This document shows positions 16,504-24,475 of a stretch of DNA of 64,000 nt, in pieces (position 1 is the stretch's first letter; every line of letters starts with the position of its first letter). The translations under genes and the position numbers were made by a program. The notes below the pieces were generated by a model. The model made no database searches. It saw nothing but the letters and a program-made list of their open reading frames with translations, and was not told the origin of the DNA. Source of the DNA: Anderseniella sp963787895 (GTDB taxonomy: Bacteria; Pseudomonadota; Alphaproteobacteria; Rhizobiales; Aestuariivirgaceae); contig CAWBEX010000004.1 in assembly GCA_963787895.1 (NCBI GenBank), positions 1 through 64,000 on the forward strand, read 5' to 3'.

Positions 16504-17334
16504 TTGAACACGCTGCGCTGGTCACTGACTTGCCTCACTCCGTTTGCGCTTGTAGCTGCAGCAACAATACCCGTTCACGCATCGTCTTTGCTGGCTTCTC
16601 ATCGCGCTGTCTATGACATCTCGCTGAAGTCCGCTGAAGAGCGCAGCGGCATATCGGGTGCTCGCGGGCGCATGGTGATAGAGTTTGCCGGAAGTCAATG
16701 CGAAGGTTGGACGGTGAATTTCCGCATGATCAACCAGTTCTATCTGGGCGGCGGAAAGCAGCGTGTGCTGGACAGCAGGTCGTCCATGTGGGAGTCAGGG
16801 GAAAACGACCAAATGCGGTATGTGCAGTCGCAGTTCGTTGACAATGCACTGCAGGAGGAAAAGGAACTGCGGGCCAAGCTGAGTGCTGACGGTTCCGGCG
16901 GCAACGGCGCCATTACCAAACCGCAGGCTGAGGCTTTTAAACTGCCGAAGGATGTTGTTTTTCCGGTCAATCACCAGTTGCGGCTCGTCAAGGCGGCAAG
17001 CGCCGGTGAGGTGCGTGACGAGTCGTTGTTGTATGATGGCTCTGACGGCGCAAATCCGGCGATTGCCATTACCTTCATCGGCTCAAAGAAGCCGCCAGCG
17101 GCAACCGGCAAGACTTCCAGCGAACTTGAGGGCATTCAAAAGCTGAATGGCTGGCCAGTATCAATTTCGTATTACAAGCAGAACCAGGAAGAACAGGAAA
17201 CACCTGAGTACCAGATCAACATGCTGCTTTATGAAAATGGCGTGTCTGGAGACATGGTGCTGAACTACGGTGACTTCTCACTTGATGCGAAGCTGGCCGA
17301 CCTGAAGATTCTCGAAGCGCATAAGTGCGACTAG
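16504..17334 (+). CDS. eipB: EipB-type cell-envelope integrity protein (DUF1849)
   Basis: Periplasmic beta-spiral protein; in Brucella EipB is needed for envelope integrity and virulence. The 276 residues begin with a signal peptide (about 1-27, ending near VHASS). The mature part starts LLASHRAVYDISL, a hallmark of DUF1849. Two cysteines, C66 and C275, sit where the Brucella protein forms its conserved disulfide. The start is TTG 16504 with GGAG eight bases upstream; a nearby ATG (16486) runs straight into a stop. It follows the dehydrogenase by 35 bases but is functionally unrelated. Confidence 0.87.
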   Translation: MNTLRWSLTCLTPFALVAAATIPVHASSLLASHRAVYDISLKSAEERSGISGARGRMVIEFAGSQCEGWTVNFRMINQFYLGGGKQRVLDSRSSMWESGENDQMRYVQSQFVDNALQEEKELRAKLSADGSGGNGAITKPQAEAFKLPKDVVFPVNHQLRLVKAASAGEVRDESLLYDGSDGANPAIAITFIGSKKPPAATGKTSSELEGIQKLNGWPVSISYYKQNQEEQETPEYQINMLLYENGVSGDMVLNYGDFSLDAKLADLKILEAHKCD

Positions 17335-17361
17335 ATCGGCGCGCGCTGGCCTGGTTGAAGT

Positions 17362-18639
17362 TTAGTCGGGATCTGACTTGATGGCGCGGCCCTTTTCGAC
17401 TGAATGCTGACCAAACTTCCCTCTCAGTCTGTCCATTGCAAGTTCAGCCTTTGCCCTTGCGTCTGCGCGCGGGTCCAGCCCGCTGATTGCAGCGCCGGGA
17501 ACTATCTGTTCCAGGTTGCTGATGCCGACCCCAATCAGCCGGAACGCTGTCTTGCCATCCACTTCGCGCTCAAGCATTGGCCGCGCGGCATCGAATATGC
17601 GGGTTGCAAGTGCCGTTGCGTCTGACAGGGAGGTTGCCTTGGTCCGGCTCTTGAAGTCTTTTGTTTTCAGCTTCAGCGTTATGGTGGTTCCAGCCATCTC
17701 ATCCTTCTTGGCGCGCCATGATACCCTTTCAGCAAGTGACCATAGTTGCAGTTCAAGCTCACGGAAGCTGCTGAGGTCGGAATTGAAAGTGGTTTCCGCG
17801 GAGATGCTCTTTGACGGCGCGCGCGGGTTTACATCACGGGCATCTTCGCCACGGGACAAGTGATAAAGCCTTGCGCCCATACTGCCAAACTGGCGCATGA
17901 GGTCGGTCTTCTCCATGCGTTGCAGCTGGCCGATCAGCCGGATGCCTGCGCGGGCGAGTTTCTCCTGGGTGACAGCGCCAACACCCCAGATGTAGCTGAC
18001 TGGCTTTTCGCGCAGAAACTCGACACATTCGTCCGGTCCCAGTACGAAAAATCCCCGCGGCTTGTCCATGTCGGAGGCAAGTTTTGCCAGGTACTTGGTA
18101 TGGGACAGGCCGATGGATACCGTGATTCTCAGTTCACGTTCGATGTCCAGAGCAAGCTGGCACAAGGCGCGTGCCGGGCTCTTGTGGTGCAATCTCGTTG
18201 TACCGGTCATATCCATGAAAGCTTCGTCGATGGACAGAGGTTCCACCAGCGGTGTCAGGTCCTGCATCATGGCGCGAACCTGCTTGCCTACGCTGGCGTA
18301 CTTCGCCATGTCCGGCTTGATCACCACGGCATGCGGGCAAGCCTTGAGTGCCTTGAACATGGGCATGGCGGAACGCACACCATGGATGCGCGCGATGTAG
18401 CATGCGGTTGATACCACACCACGTGTCGCGCCACCGACAATCACCGGTTTGTCGGTGAGATCAGGCCTGTCGCGCTTCTCGACCGATGCATAGAAGGCGT
18501 CACAGTCAAGGTGTGCGATGTTGAGGTCATGCAGTCGCGGGTGGCGGAGCAGGCGGGGGCTGCGGCACGCCGGGCAACGTCCGGCAGAATCTGGCACGTC
18601 AGACAGGCAATCCCTGCACATGCTCTGCATTGGTTTCAT
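17362..18639 (-). CDS. dinB: DNA polymerase IV with N-terminal zinc ribbon
   Basis: Y-family translesion polymerase. Catalytic motifs are HLDCDAFYASVE near residue 42 and LSIDEAFMD near 138. The 425 residues begin with a short CRDC...CPAC zinc-ribbon-like segment (residues 8-22) that E. coli DinB lacks but alphaproteobacterial DinB proteins often carry. The little-finger domain is complete. The C-terminus is basic and has no obvious clamp-binding peptide. Its ATG overlaps the lyase stop by four bases, so in this genome it is transcribed behind the accessory HAD-ROK-lyase genes. No LexA box was identified. Confidence 0.92.
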   Translation of the reverse strand: MKPMQSMCRDCLSDVPDSAGRCPACRSPRLLRHPRLHDLNIAHLDCDAFYASVEKRDRPDLTDKPVIVGGATRGVVSTACYIARIHGVRSAMPMFKALKACPHAVVIKPDMAKYASVGKQVRAMMQDLTPLVEPLSIDEAFMDMTGTTRLHHKSPARALCQLALDIERELRITVSIGLSHTKYLAKLASDMDKPRGFFVLGPDECVEFLREKPVSYIWGVGAVTQEKLARAGIRLIGQLQRMEKTDLMRQFGSMGARLYHLSRGEDARDVNPRAPSKSISAETTFNSDLSSFRELELQLWSLAERVSWRAKKDEMAGTTITLKLKTKDFKSRTKATSLSDATALATRIFDAARPMLEREVDGKTAFRLIGVGISNLEQIVPGAAISGLDPRADARAKAELAMDRLRGKFGQHSVEKGRAIKSDPD

Positions 18640-19982
18640 TCCAGTTCACGAAGTATCCGATCAGTTATCTCGCGTGCCTGACCGAGATAGTTGGCCGGGT
18701 CCAATAATCCTTCAATCTGTTCGCGGCTACGGATTCCGGCAATCTGCGGGTGATCATACAGAACATTCGCAAAACTCTGGCCAGAACTTGCAGCAGTTTG
18801 TGCAATCTCGGCAAGAAGGTGGTGCGCGGTATTGCGACCCAGGTCTCCGGCCAGATCCATCATCACCGCTTCGGAACAGATAGCCCCACCGGTTGCGGCC
18901 AGGTTTCGCTTTATGTTCGCGGTGTTCACCTGCAGATGCTCCACAAGCCGCGCTGTCTGTTCCACAGCCGCGTGCGCATACACAAAACTTTCGGGTATGA
19001 TGGCCCACTCCATGGTCCATGCAGCCATGTCGCGTTCGTGTTCGTGCATCATGGCTTCAAACATTGCCGACGGCCTGGTTGCCATCAATCGTGCCAGTGC
19101 CACTATATTTTGTGCCATCATCGGGTTGCGCTTTTGTGGCATTGTGGATGAACCGCCAGCATCTGGTTTGGCACCTTCCGAGAGTTCGTCAATCTCGGTC
19201 CGCTGCAGGTTGACCACTTCGTTTGCAATTTTGCCGCATGTGGCTGCGGATATCGCCAGCTGGCTGATGATGCGGGCAAGGTGATCACGGGCGGTATGCC
19301 AGCTGCCTCCTGGATCAGCCAATCCCAGGTTGTCAGCCAGACCCTCTCGAACCTGCGTTGCAACGCTGGCCAAAGTGGCAAGCGTGCCGGCTGCTCCGGC
19401 AAATTGCACGGCAAGACCTGCCTTTAAGCTCATGAGTTGGTCCAGACTGCGGCTTGTTTCCTCCGCCCATAGCGCGAACTTGAGGCCCAGTGTAATGGGA
19501 ACAGCGTGCTGCCCGTGGGTCCGCCCGGCCATGGGCAAATCGCGCCATCTTCTGGCATGGGCCAGACAATGGGTGATGAGCAAGCGGTGCGATGCAATCA
19601 GCAGGTCAAGTCCGGCGCGCACCTGCAGAACCATGCCAGTGTCCATGATGTCTTGCGTGGTCGCCCCGAAGTGTACGTATTGGCCGTACTCCCCCACCAT
19701 CTGTTCGATTGCCTTGATGACTGGCGTCAGGGAATGCGATGCGGCTGCTATGGCCTTGCCCAGTTCTGCAAGATCGTAGTGTTCAACTGAACACGCCTTG
19801 TGAATCGCAGCTGCAGCCGCTTCCGGCATGACACCATATCTGGCTTGTACCAGTGCCAGTTGTGCTTCGACCTCCAGCCAGCGGGCAAGCGTTGTCTCGT
19901 CGCAGAATACCTCCTTCATGGCTTCGGTTGAGAACAGGTGTCCCAACAGACGCGAATCCTGGGCATGTGTGAGCTTGGTCAC
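18636..19982 (-). CDS. Fumarase/aspartase-superfamily lyase (PcaB/PurB-like)
   Basis: A 448-residue lyase or cycloisomerase of the superfamily that includes adenylosuccinate lyase and 3-carboxy-cis,cis-muconate cycloisomerase. The signature GSSTMPQKRNPMMAQN is intact, as are the histidine motifs AGRTHGQHAVPIT and VHFGATTQDIMDTG. Length and motif order fit PcaB-like enzymes best, but no other protocatechuate gene is present, so the substrate is open. The start is GTG 19982, immediately after the ROK gene stop; the end overlaps dinB. It belongs to a three-gene insertion between dinB and the DUF3572-divK block. Confidence 0.82.
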   Translation of the reverse strand: MTKLTHAQDSRLLGHLFSTEAMKEVFCDETTLARWLEVEAQLALVQARYGVMPEAAAAAIHKACSVEHYDLAELGKAIAAASHSLTPVIKAIEQMVGEYGQYVHFGATTQDIMDTGMVLQVRAGLDLLIASHRLLITHCLAHARRWRDLPMAGRTHGQHAVPITLGLKFALWAEETSRSLDQLMSLKAGLAVQFAGAAGTLATLASVATQVREGLADNLGLADPGGSWHTARDHLARIISQLAISAATCGKIANEVVNLQRTEIDELSEGAKPDAGGSSTMPQKRNPMMAQNIVALARLMATRPSAMFEAMMHEHERDMAAWTMEWAIIPESFVYAHAAVEQTARLVEHLQVNTANIKRNLAATGGAICSEAVMMDLAGDLGRNTAHHLLAEIAQTAASSGQSFANVLYDHPQIAGIRSREQIEGLLDPANYLGQAREITDRILRELE

Positions 19983-20904
19983 TTAGGTTTCCGCCTTTTC
20001 ATGCAACGGCCATAGCCGTGCCGCGCCACGCACACCAGACTCCGGCCCATGCATGGAGGCGCGCACCTGTATGTCCACTGCATCAGCAAACACGTATGGT
20101 GCCATCAGTTCGGGCAATTTTTCAACAAGCCCGGGCAGCTGCGATACGCTGCCGCCAAGAACAATCACCTCAGGATCAAGTATGTTGACGACATGGGCAA
20201 GCCCGCGGGCACAGCGACTGCGGTGCTCCTTCAATGTTTCCTTGCACTCTGCATCGCCTTTATCAGCTAGCGACGCAATGACTTCGGTCGGCAACTCCAT
20301 GCCGCTTGCCTGCATGTGATGACGCGAGATGGCGGGTCCGGACAGCCAGGTTTCCAGGCAGCTGTATCTGCCGCACCAGCACGCTGGGCCGGGCGTCTCG
20401 TCAATTTTCGGCCAGGGCAGGGGGTTGTGGCCCCATTCGCCGGAAATGGCGTGGCGTCCCAGGTTCAGGGTGTCGGCCATTGCGAAACCGCCACCGCAAC
20501 CCGTTCCCAGAATGACGCCAAAGGCCGACTTCGCGCCAGCAGCTGCGCCATCGGCAATTTCAGACAACACAAGACAATTGGCATCGTTTGCAAGGCGCAC
20601 CGGCTGGCCCAGCCTTTCAGCAAGGTCCTGTTCGAGAGCACGGCCGTTAAGCCAGGTCGAGTTGGCGTTCTGCACCTTGCCGGTGAGCGGTGAAACAGAA
20701 CCCGGTATGCCTGCTCCCACGCTGTAAACCTTTGCACCAGCATCTGCGGCCAGGCTAGTCCACCATTTGTGCAATTGCGGCAATAGTGGCGTCATAGTCC
20801 ATTCTGGGGGTGGCAATGCGGGCGGAAGCGACCACCTGATCATCACTGTTCAGGGCAACGCCGGCAATCTTCGTGCCGCCCACATCTATTCCGATGCGGA
20901 CCAT
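19983..20904 (-). pseudogene. ROK-family sugar kinase interrupted by a +1 frameshift
   Basis: ROK kinases phosphorylate sugars such as fructose or N-acetylglucosamine. The N-terminus lies in one frame, from ATG 20904: MVRIGIDVGGTKIAG, the phosphate-binding loop, running 49 codons to TAG at 20755. The rest lies in the next frame from about 20760 to 19983: GAGIPGSVSPLTG, the active-site ANDANC, and a zinc site CWCGRYSCLE. Read together they make a normal kinase of about 306 residues, with 922 bases between start and stop, one too many. The longer downstream frame alone would lack the ATP loop. A real mutation and a sequencing error cannot be separated here. The first bases overlap the HAD gene by 19. 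Confidence 0.85.
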
Positions 20905-21572
20905 TGACGTTCCCCGGCGGATGAGATGGTTGCCTTGATAAAACCGTGTGCATCGGCCCAGTTGTCGGTGCGGTGGTGGACAAAGTCTTCACGCGGAACG
21001 TGGCGGCCAAACCGTTCGTCTTGCATGAAGTGAACAATAGTGGTGGCCGGAAGCTGCTCTGATGCAGACTTCAGGTAACCAGTGTGGTCATCAATGAAGA
21101 CCACCGGAGCGGTGTGACCGCCTGCAATTGCAGATACCGCCGGCCCCTTCAAGCCGGAATTTGTGACCAGCGGAAAGTGCAGACCGTGCCGCTTGAGGTT
21201 TTCGATTCTGGCGTCTCGAAAGCGCGAGGGAATGTTGGTCAACATGACGACGCTTGCGTCGGCCGACATGTCATTCAGCGCGTATGCTGCGCCATCGATG
21301 AGCTCCAGTTCGTGCGTCATGTCCTCAAAGAAGCCCATGATCGCAGGACCGACTGAAGCTTCTTCCAGCGGGGCATGATTGTGCTTGTGGCGAATGTTTC
21401 CGTTCAAGGCGAAGCTGGCCGGGTCAAGCCACAGCCCGTTCCTGTCCAGCCATGCCTCGAAACCGCGCAGAAAATGCACGACGACTTCGTCAACATCGCA
21501 CAAGACCAGTGGCCGGGCCGGGTCCAGGTCCAAAACATCAATCTGAGTCTGGGTTGTGGGGCTGATAGACAT
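20886..21572 (-). CDS. HAD-superfamily hydrolase-like protein
   Basis: A 228-residue protein with the HAD pattern: motif I LVLCDVDEVVVHF (nucleophile D26, acid D28), motif II threonine in VVMLTNIPS, and motif IV VVFIDDHTGY. A small helical cap lies between motifs I and II. Many HADs with such caps are phosphatases, but the substrate is not predictable. Its end overlaps the start of the ROK kinase gene by 19 bases, so a sugar-phosphate role is a reasonable guess and no more. ATG 21572 is six bases downstream of the DUF3572 stop. Confidence 0.75.
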   Translation of the reverse strand: MSISPTTQTQIDVLDLDPARPLVLCDVDEVVVHFLRGFEAWLDRNGLWLDPASFALNGNIRHKHNHAPLEEASVGPAIMGFFEDMTHELELIDGAAYALNDMSADASVVMLTNIPSRFRDARIENLKRHGLHFPLVTNSGLKGPAVSAIAGGHTAPVVFIDDHTGYLKSASEQLPATTIVHFMQDERFGRHVPREDFVHHRTDNWADAHGFIKATISSAGERQWSASE

Positions 21573-21577
21573 GGCAG

Positions 21578-21859
21578 TTACATTGCCCCGGTGTCAGGGG
21601 CCGATTGCAGGCTCATCGCAGCGCGCATCGGTTCATTCGGGTGCAGCCCTCTTGCTTCGCAGAAGCCTAGCAGAACTGATTCGTCCTGGCACAGATATTC
21701 CAGTATTCCAGCCAATCCCGCGCTGGTTTGCAGGCAATTGAGCAGGGCCTCGTGGTCCATGCCAGTCTCGCGCATCAGGTTGTCGAGTTGCTCGGGACTT
21801 CCAGCAATGTACTCAATCGCTTGAAATCCTATGATTTTCGCGTTTTCAACCGTTTTCAT
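21578..21859 (-). CDS. DUF3572 family protein
   Basis: A 93-residue helical protein of unknown function found throughout alphaproteobacteria, usually divergent from divK. Family traits visible are the AIEYIAGSPEQLDNLM start, the LAGILEYLCQDESVLLGFC centre, and the LHPNEPMRAA end. It has no membrane segment. ATG 21859 begins 216 bases from the divK start on the other strand. The conserved neighbourhood, rather than any motif, supports the call. Confidence 0.8.
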   Translation of the reverse strand: MKTVENAKIIGFQAIEYIAGSPEQLDNLMRETGMDHEALLNCLQTSAGLAGILEYLCQDESVLLGFCEARGLHPNEPMRAAMSLQSAPDTGAM

Positions 21860-21928
21860 AAAAATCTACTGGTTCAGCGGGGAAGGCTCTTAACTCAAAC
21901 GACTAAGTGCGCTTGAGATTGGTGGATT

Positions 21929-21963
21929 TTAAGCTCTGTGTAACTTTCTTAAGACACATTAAC
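21929..21963 (+). promoter_or_regulatory. CtrA-like boxes upstream of divK
   Basis: TTAA-N7-GTAAC at 21929-21944 and TTAA-N6-TTAAC at 21949-21963 resemble the CtrA site TTAA-N7-TTAAC, the first with one substitution and the second one base short. In Caulobacter, divK transcription is CtrA-dependent. The position fits, but the matches are imperfect. Confidence 0.35.
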
Positions 21964-22074
21964 GGGCACTATACGGGAGAGCAGGTGGCACGTTAGCATC
22001 AATTCCTCATTGTCGAGAAATTTATGCCAAGGCGCAGTGCCTGATTAATTAGTGATTCAAAGGCCGGGTTGGCA

Positions 22075-22482
22075 ATGGCTCAAATATCTGAACACGCTGA
22101 TGCAGCAGCGGTAAAGACAGTTCTGATTGTCGAAGACAATGAGTTGAACATGAAACTGTTCAACGACTTGCTGGAGGCTCATGGCTACCGTGTGTTGCAG
22201 ACCCGTGAAGGGCTGTCTGCGCTCGACATTGCGCGCAAGCACAAACCGGATCTCATTTTGATGGACATCCAGTTGCCAGAGGTTTCCGGGATTGAAGTCA
22301 CCAAGTGGCTCAAGGAGGATGACGAGCTGCGCTCGATTCCGGTTGTAGCGGTCACGGCCTTTGCCATGAAGGGGGATGAGCAGAAGATTCGGGAAGGCGG
22401 TTGCGAGGCCTACATCTCGAAACCGATTTCAGTGGCGTCTTTCATGTCGACGATCAACGGTTTCTTCGAGGATCAAGCATGA
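22075..22482 (+). CDS. divK: Single-domain response regulator DivK
   Basis: Essential cell-cycle regulator that relays phosphate signals from PleC and DivJ to the DivL-CckA-CtrA pathway. It is a lone receiver domain: VLIVEDNELNMKLFNDLL, phosphoacceptor D64 in LILMDIQLPEVSG, the switch threonine in VAVTAFAM, and lysine in YISKPIS. From ATG 22075 it has about 11-13 extra N-terminal residues compared with Caulobacter DivK (phosphoacceptor D53). Its stop overlaps the pleD start (ATGA), the canonical divK-pleD operon. Confidence 0.95.
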   Translation: MAQISEHADAAAVKTVLIVEDNELNMKLFNDLLEAHGYRVLQTREGLSALDIARKHKPDLILMDIQLPEVSGIEVTKWLKEDDELRSIPVVAVTAFAMKGDEQKIREGGCEAYISKPISVASFMSTINGFFEDQA

Positions 22483-22895
22483 CGGCTAGGGTGCTGGTTG
22501 TTGATGATATTCTCGCCAACGTCCGCTTGCTGGAAGCCAAGCTGACGACGGAATACTTCGAAGTTGAATCTGCCATGAACGGGTTGGAAGCGCTTGCTGC
22601 AATTCCCCGGTTCAATCCTGATATTGTTCTGCTTGACGTGATGATGCCTGGCATTGACGGCATCGAGGTGTGCAGGCGGATCAAGTCAGATCCGAACAGC
22701 CAGCATATTCCTGTCATCATGGTCACTGCTCTCGATCAACCGGAAGACCGGGTGCGCGGGCTTGAGGCCGGTGCCGATGACTTTATTACCAAGCCGGTCA
22801 ATGATGGAGCGTTGTTCTGCCGTTTGAAGAGCCTTGTGCGGCTGAAAATGCTCATTGATGAACTGCGTATCCGCGATGCCAAGAGTTCTCAATGA
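22479..22895 (+). CDS. pleD: PleD, N-terminal part (first receiver domain), separated by a frameshift
   Basis: PleD is a diguanylate cyclase with two receiver domains and a GGDEF domain, normally one chain of about 455 residues. This frame holds the first receiver: RVLVVDDILANVRLLEAKL, phosphoacceptor D53 in VLLDVMMPGIDG, and KPVND. It ends after 138 residues at TGA 22895 in the linker before the second receiver, while the protein continues in the next frame. Start to final stop (22479-23847) is 1369 bases, exactly one more than a 455-residue gene needs. Either the gene has an extra base, the sequence has an error, or the protein is now made in two pieces. Confidence 0.85.
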   Translation: MTARVLVVDDILANVRLLEAKLTTEYFEVESAMNGLEALAAIPRFNPDIVLLDVMMPGIDGIEVCRRIKSDPNSQHIPVIMVTALDQPEDRVRGLEAGADDFITKPVNDGALFCRLKSLVRLKMLIDELRIRDAKSSQ

Positions 22896-23847
22896 CAAAG
22901 ATCGCAACGAAATTGACCTTGCACGTCTGGAACAGGATGCGCAGATCCTTGTCGTCGACAATCGGGGTGCTGTGGGCGAGCGCATCAGGTCAACCCTTTC
23001 GCCGCAACATCATGTCGAGATCATGAGCGAACCAGGCGAAGTAATCCAGTTCACGGAGAAGCAGGTTTTCGACCTGATAATCGTGACACTTGACCTGCTG
23101 GAACATGATGGATTGCGGTTGTGTTCACAGCTGCGTTCGTTTGAGAGCACCCGACACATTCCGATCCTGATTGTTGTTGACCCGGAAGACAATTCCCGCC
23201 TGATGCGTGCGCTGGACATGGGGGTGAACGATTATCTGCACCGGCCTGTCGACAAGCTCGAATTGCAGGCCAGGGTGAACACACAGATCAAGCGCAAGCG
23301 CTACACAGACCGTTTGCGGCAGAATGTTTCGCGTTCAATGGAACAGGCCATCACGGATCCTCTTACCGGCTTGTACAATCGGCGCCATGTTGACAGCCAG
23401 CTGGAAATACAGGTTGCCAACGCTGCCTCGCGCGGCAAACCTGTATGTGTGCTGGCAATCGATGTTGATTTCTTCAAGCCAATCAATGATACGCATGGGC
23501 ATGATGTCGGTGACCGGGTTCTGCAGGAACTTGCAGCACGGTTGAAGGGTCAGGTCCGGACAATTGATTTGTGCTGCCGGATGGGCGGAGAAGAATTTCT
23601 GGTCATTCTGCCGGAGACGGACATTCGGGTGGGCTTCACGATTGCCGAGCGGCTCAGACGCATGGTAGCTGCAAAGCCCTTTAATGCGGGTTCCAAGTCA
23701 GGTCCGTTGTCAATCACCATTTCCGTGGGTGTGGCAGGATATGAAACCGCGTCTGATAATCCGGAAAGCATTCTGAAGCGCGCGGACTTTGCGCTGTATG
23801 AAGCCAAGAAATCCGGCCGAAACCGCGTCGTTTCTGACGCAGCCTGA
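22876..23847 (+). CDS. pleD: PleD, C-terminal part (second receiver and GGDEF domain), separated by a frameshift
   Basis: Carries the second, adaptor receiver domain (ILVVDNRGAVGERIRSTL through GVNDYLHRPVDK) and the diguanylate cyclase domain with active site GGEEF. The inhibitory c-di-GMP site RxxD is kept, seen as RTID seven residues before that motif. A possible independent start is ATG 22876 (also ATG 22855), overlapping the upstream fragment by 20 bases, but neither has a clear ribosome binding site. Without the first receiver the cyclase would lose phosphorylation control. Homology over the whole length argues that this is the second half of pleD and not a separate gene. Confidence 0.85.
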   Translation: MPRVLNDKDRNEIDLARLEQDAQILVVDNRGAVGERIRSTLSPQHHVEIMSEPGEVIQFTEKQVFDLIIVTLDLLEHDGLRLCSQLRSFESTRHIPILIVVDPEDNSRLMRALDMGVNDYLHRPVDKLELQARVNTQIKRKRYTDRLRQNVSRSMEQAITDPLTGLYNRRHVDSQLEIQVANAASRGKPVCVLAIDVDFFKPINDTHGHDVGDRVLQELAARLKGQVRTIDLCCRMGGEEFLVILPETDIRVGFTIAERLRRMVAAKPFNAGSKSGPLSITISVGVAGYETASDNPESILKRADFALYEAKKSGRNRVVSDAA

Positions 23848-24120
23848 AACTCAGGCAGGCCCTGACTGGCCTCTGCTTGCCAGGCCGTTTACCTTAATAA
23901 GTTACTGTATATAGCGAATCCCGGCTTCATCGAGCGGGGATTCGTTGGAATTTGTCTAAAATTCTAGTAAATTTGAATTGTTCCAAGTTTGCCCCGAGGA
24001 ACTTCAGGTCCGCCGCATCTCCTGAAACCACGGGGTTTGACCGGTCCGGCCTTGTAAGAGAGGCCTCCTCGAACTTGATCCCGGGCCGGTCACCCAATTT
24101 TTTCACAGTAATGCATGCAC
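23848..24120. other. Intergenic region between pleD and rpmG
   Basis: With the adjoining terminator this forms about 345 bases without a convincing gene. Short frames on both strands lack family similarity and ribosome binding sites. A GC-rich imperfect hairpin (AGGCAGGCC...GGCCTCTGCTTGCC) follows the pleD stop but has no T-run. Confidence 0.5.
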
Positions 24121-24156
24121 AGAAAATGGGCGCTACCTTCAACAAGTAGCGCCCAT
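24121..24156 (-). terminator. Rho-independent terminator of rpmG
   Basis: GGGCGCTAC and GTAGCGCCC form a perfect nine-base stem. On the minus strand it is followed by ATTTTCT. It lies about 38 bases past the rpmG stop. Confidence 0.75.
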
Positions 24157-24192
24157 CTTTCATATTCTTCCAGATATGGTAGGCAGCGGTGC

Positions 24193-24360
24193 CTACTTGA
24201 TCTTGGCTTCCTTGAAATCCACGTGCTTTTTGGCAACCGGATCGTACTTGCGGAAAGTCAGCTTCTCTGTCTGGGTGCGGGAATTCTTCTTGGCAGTGTA
24301 GAAATATCCCGTGTCGGCTGTCGACAAGAGCTTTATCTTGATCGTTGTTGCCTTCGCCAT
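24193..24360 (-). CDS. rpmG: 50S ribosomal protein L33
   Basis: Small basic protein of the large ribosomal subunit, 55 residues. It begins MAKATTIKIKLLSTADTG, continues YFYTAKKNSRTQTEKL and ends EAKIK, a typical alphaproteobacterial L33. It lacks the CxxC zinc pairs of the other L33 type. ATG 24360 is preceded by AGAAAGGTGCC. It has its own strong promoter and terminator. Its place beyond pleD matches the conserved divK-pleD-rpmG order. Confidence 0.95.
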   Translation of the reverse strand: MAKATTIKIKLLSTADTGYFYTAKKNSRTQTEKLTFRKYDPVAKKHVDFKEAKIK

Positions 24361-24431
24361 GATGGCACCTTTCTGAATATCTTGGGCGCCGCGATGCAGT
24401 GGCGGCCCTGGAACGGAGTTTGTTGAGGCGC

Positions 24432-24460
24432 GGTATCGCCCAAGCTTCGAATAAAGTCAA
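24432..24460 (-). promoter_or_regulatory. Sigma-70 promoter of rpmG
   Basis: On the minus strand, TTGACT (24460-24455) and GATACC (24437-24432) are separated by 17 bases. The predicted transcript starts about 65 bases before the rpmG ATG. Confidence 0.65.
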
Positions 24461-24475
24461 GCTGTCAGCACGTGA

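Noticed and set aside
23952..24149. 65-codon frame between pleD and rpmG
   Set aside because: It runs into the rpmG terminator, lacks a ribosome binding site and is not recognisable.
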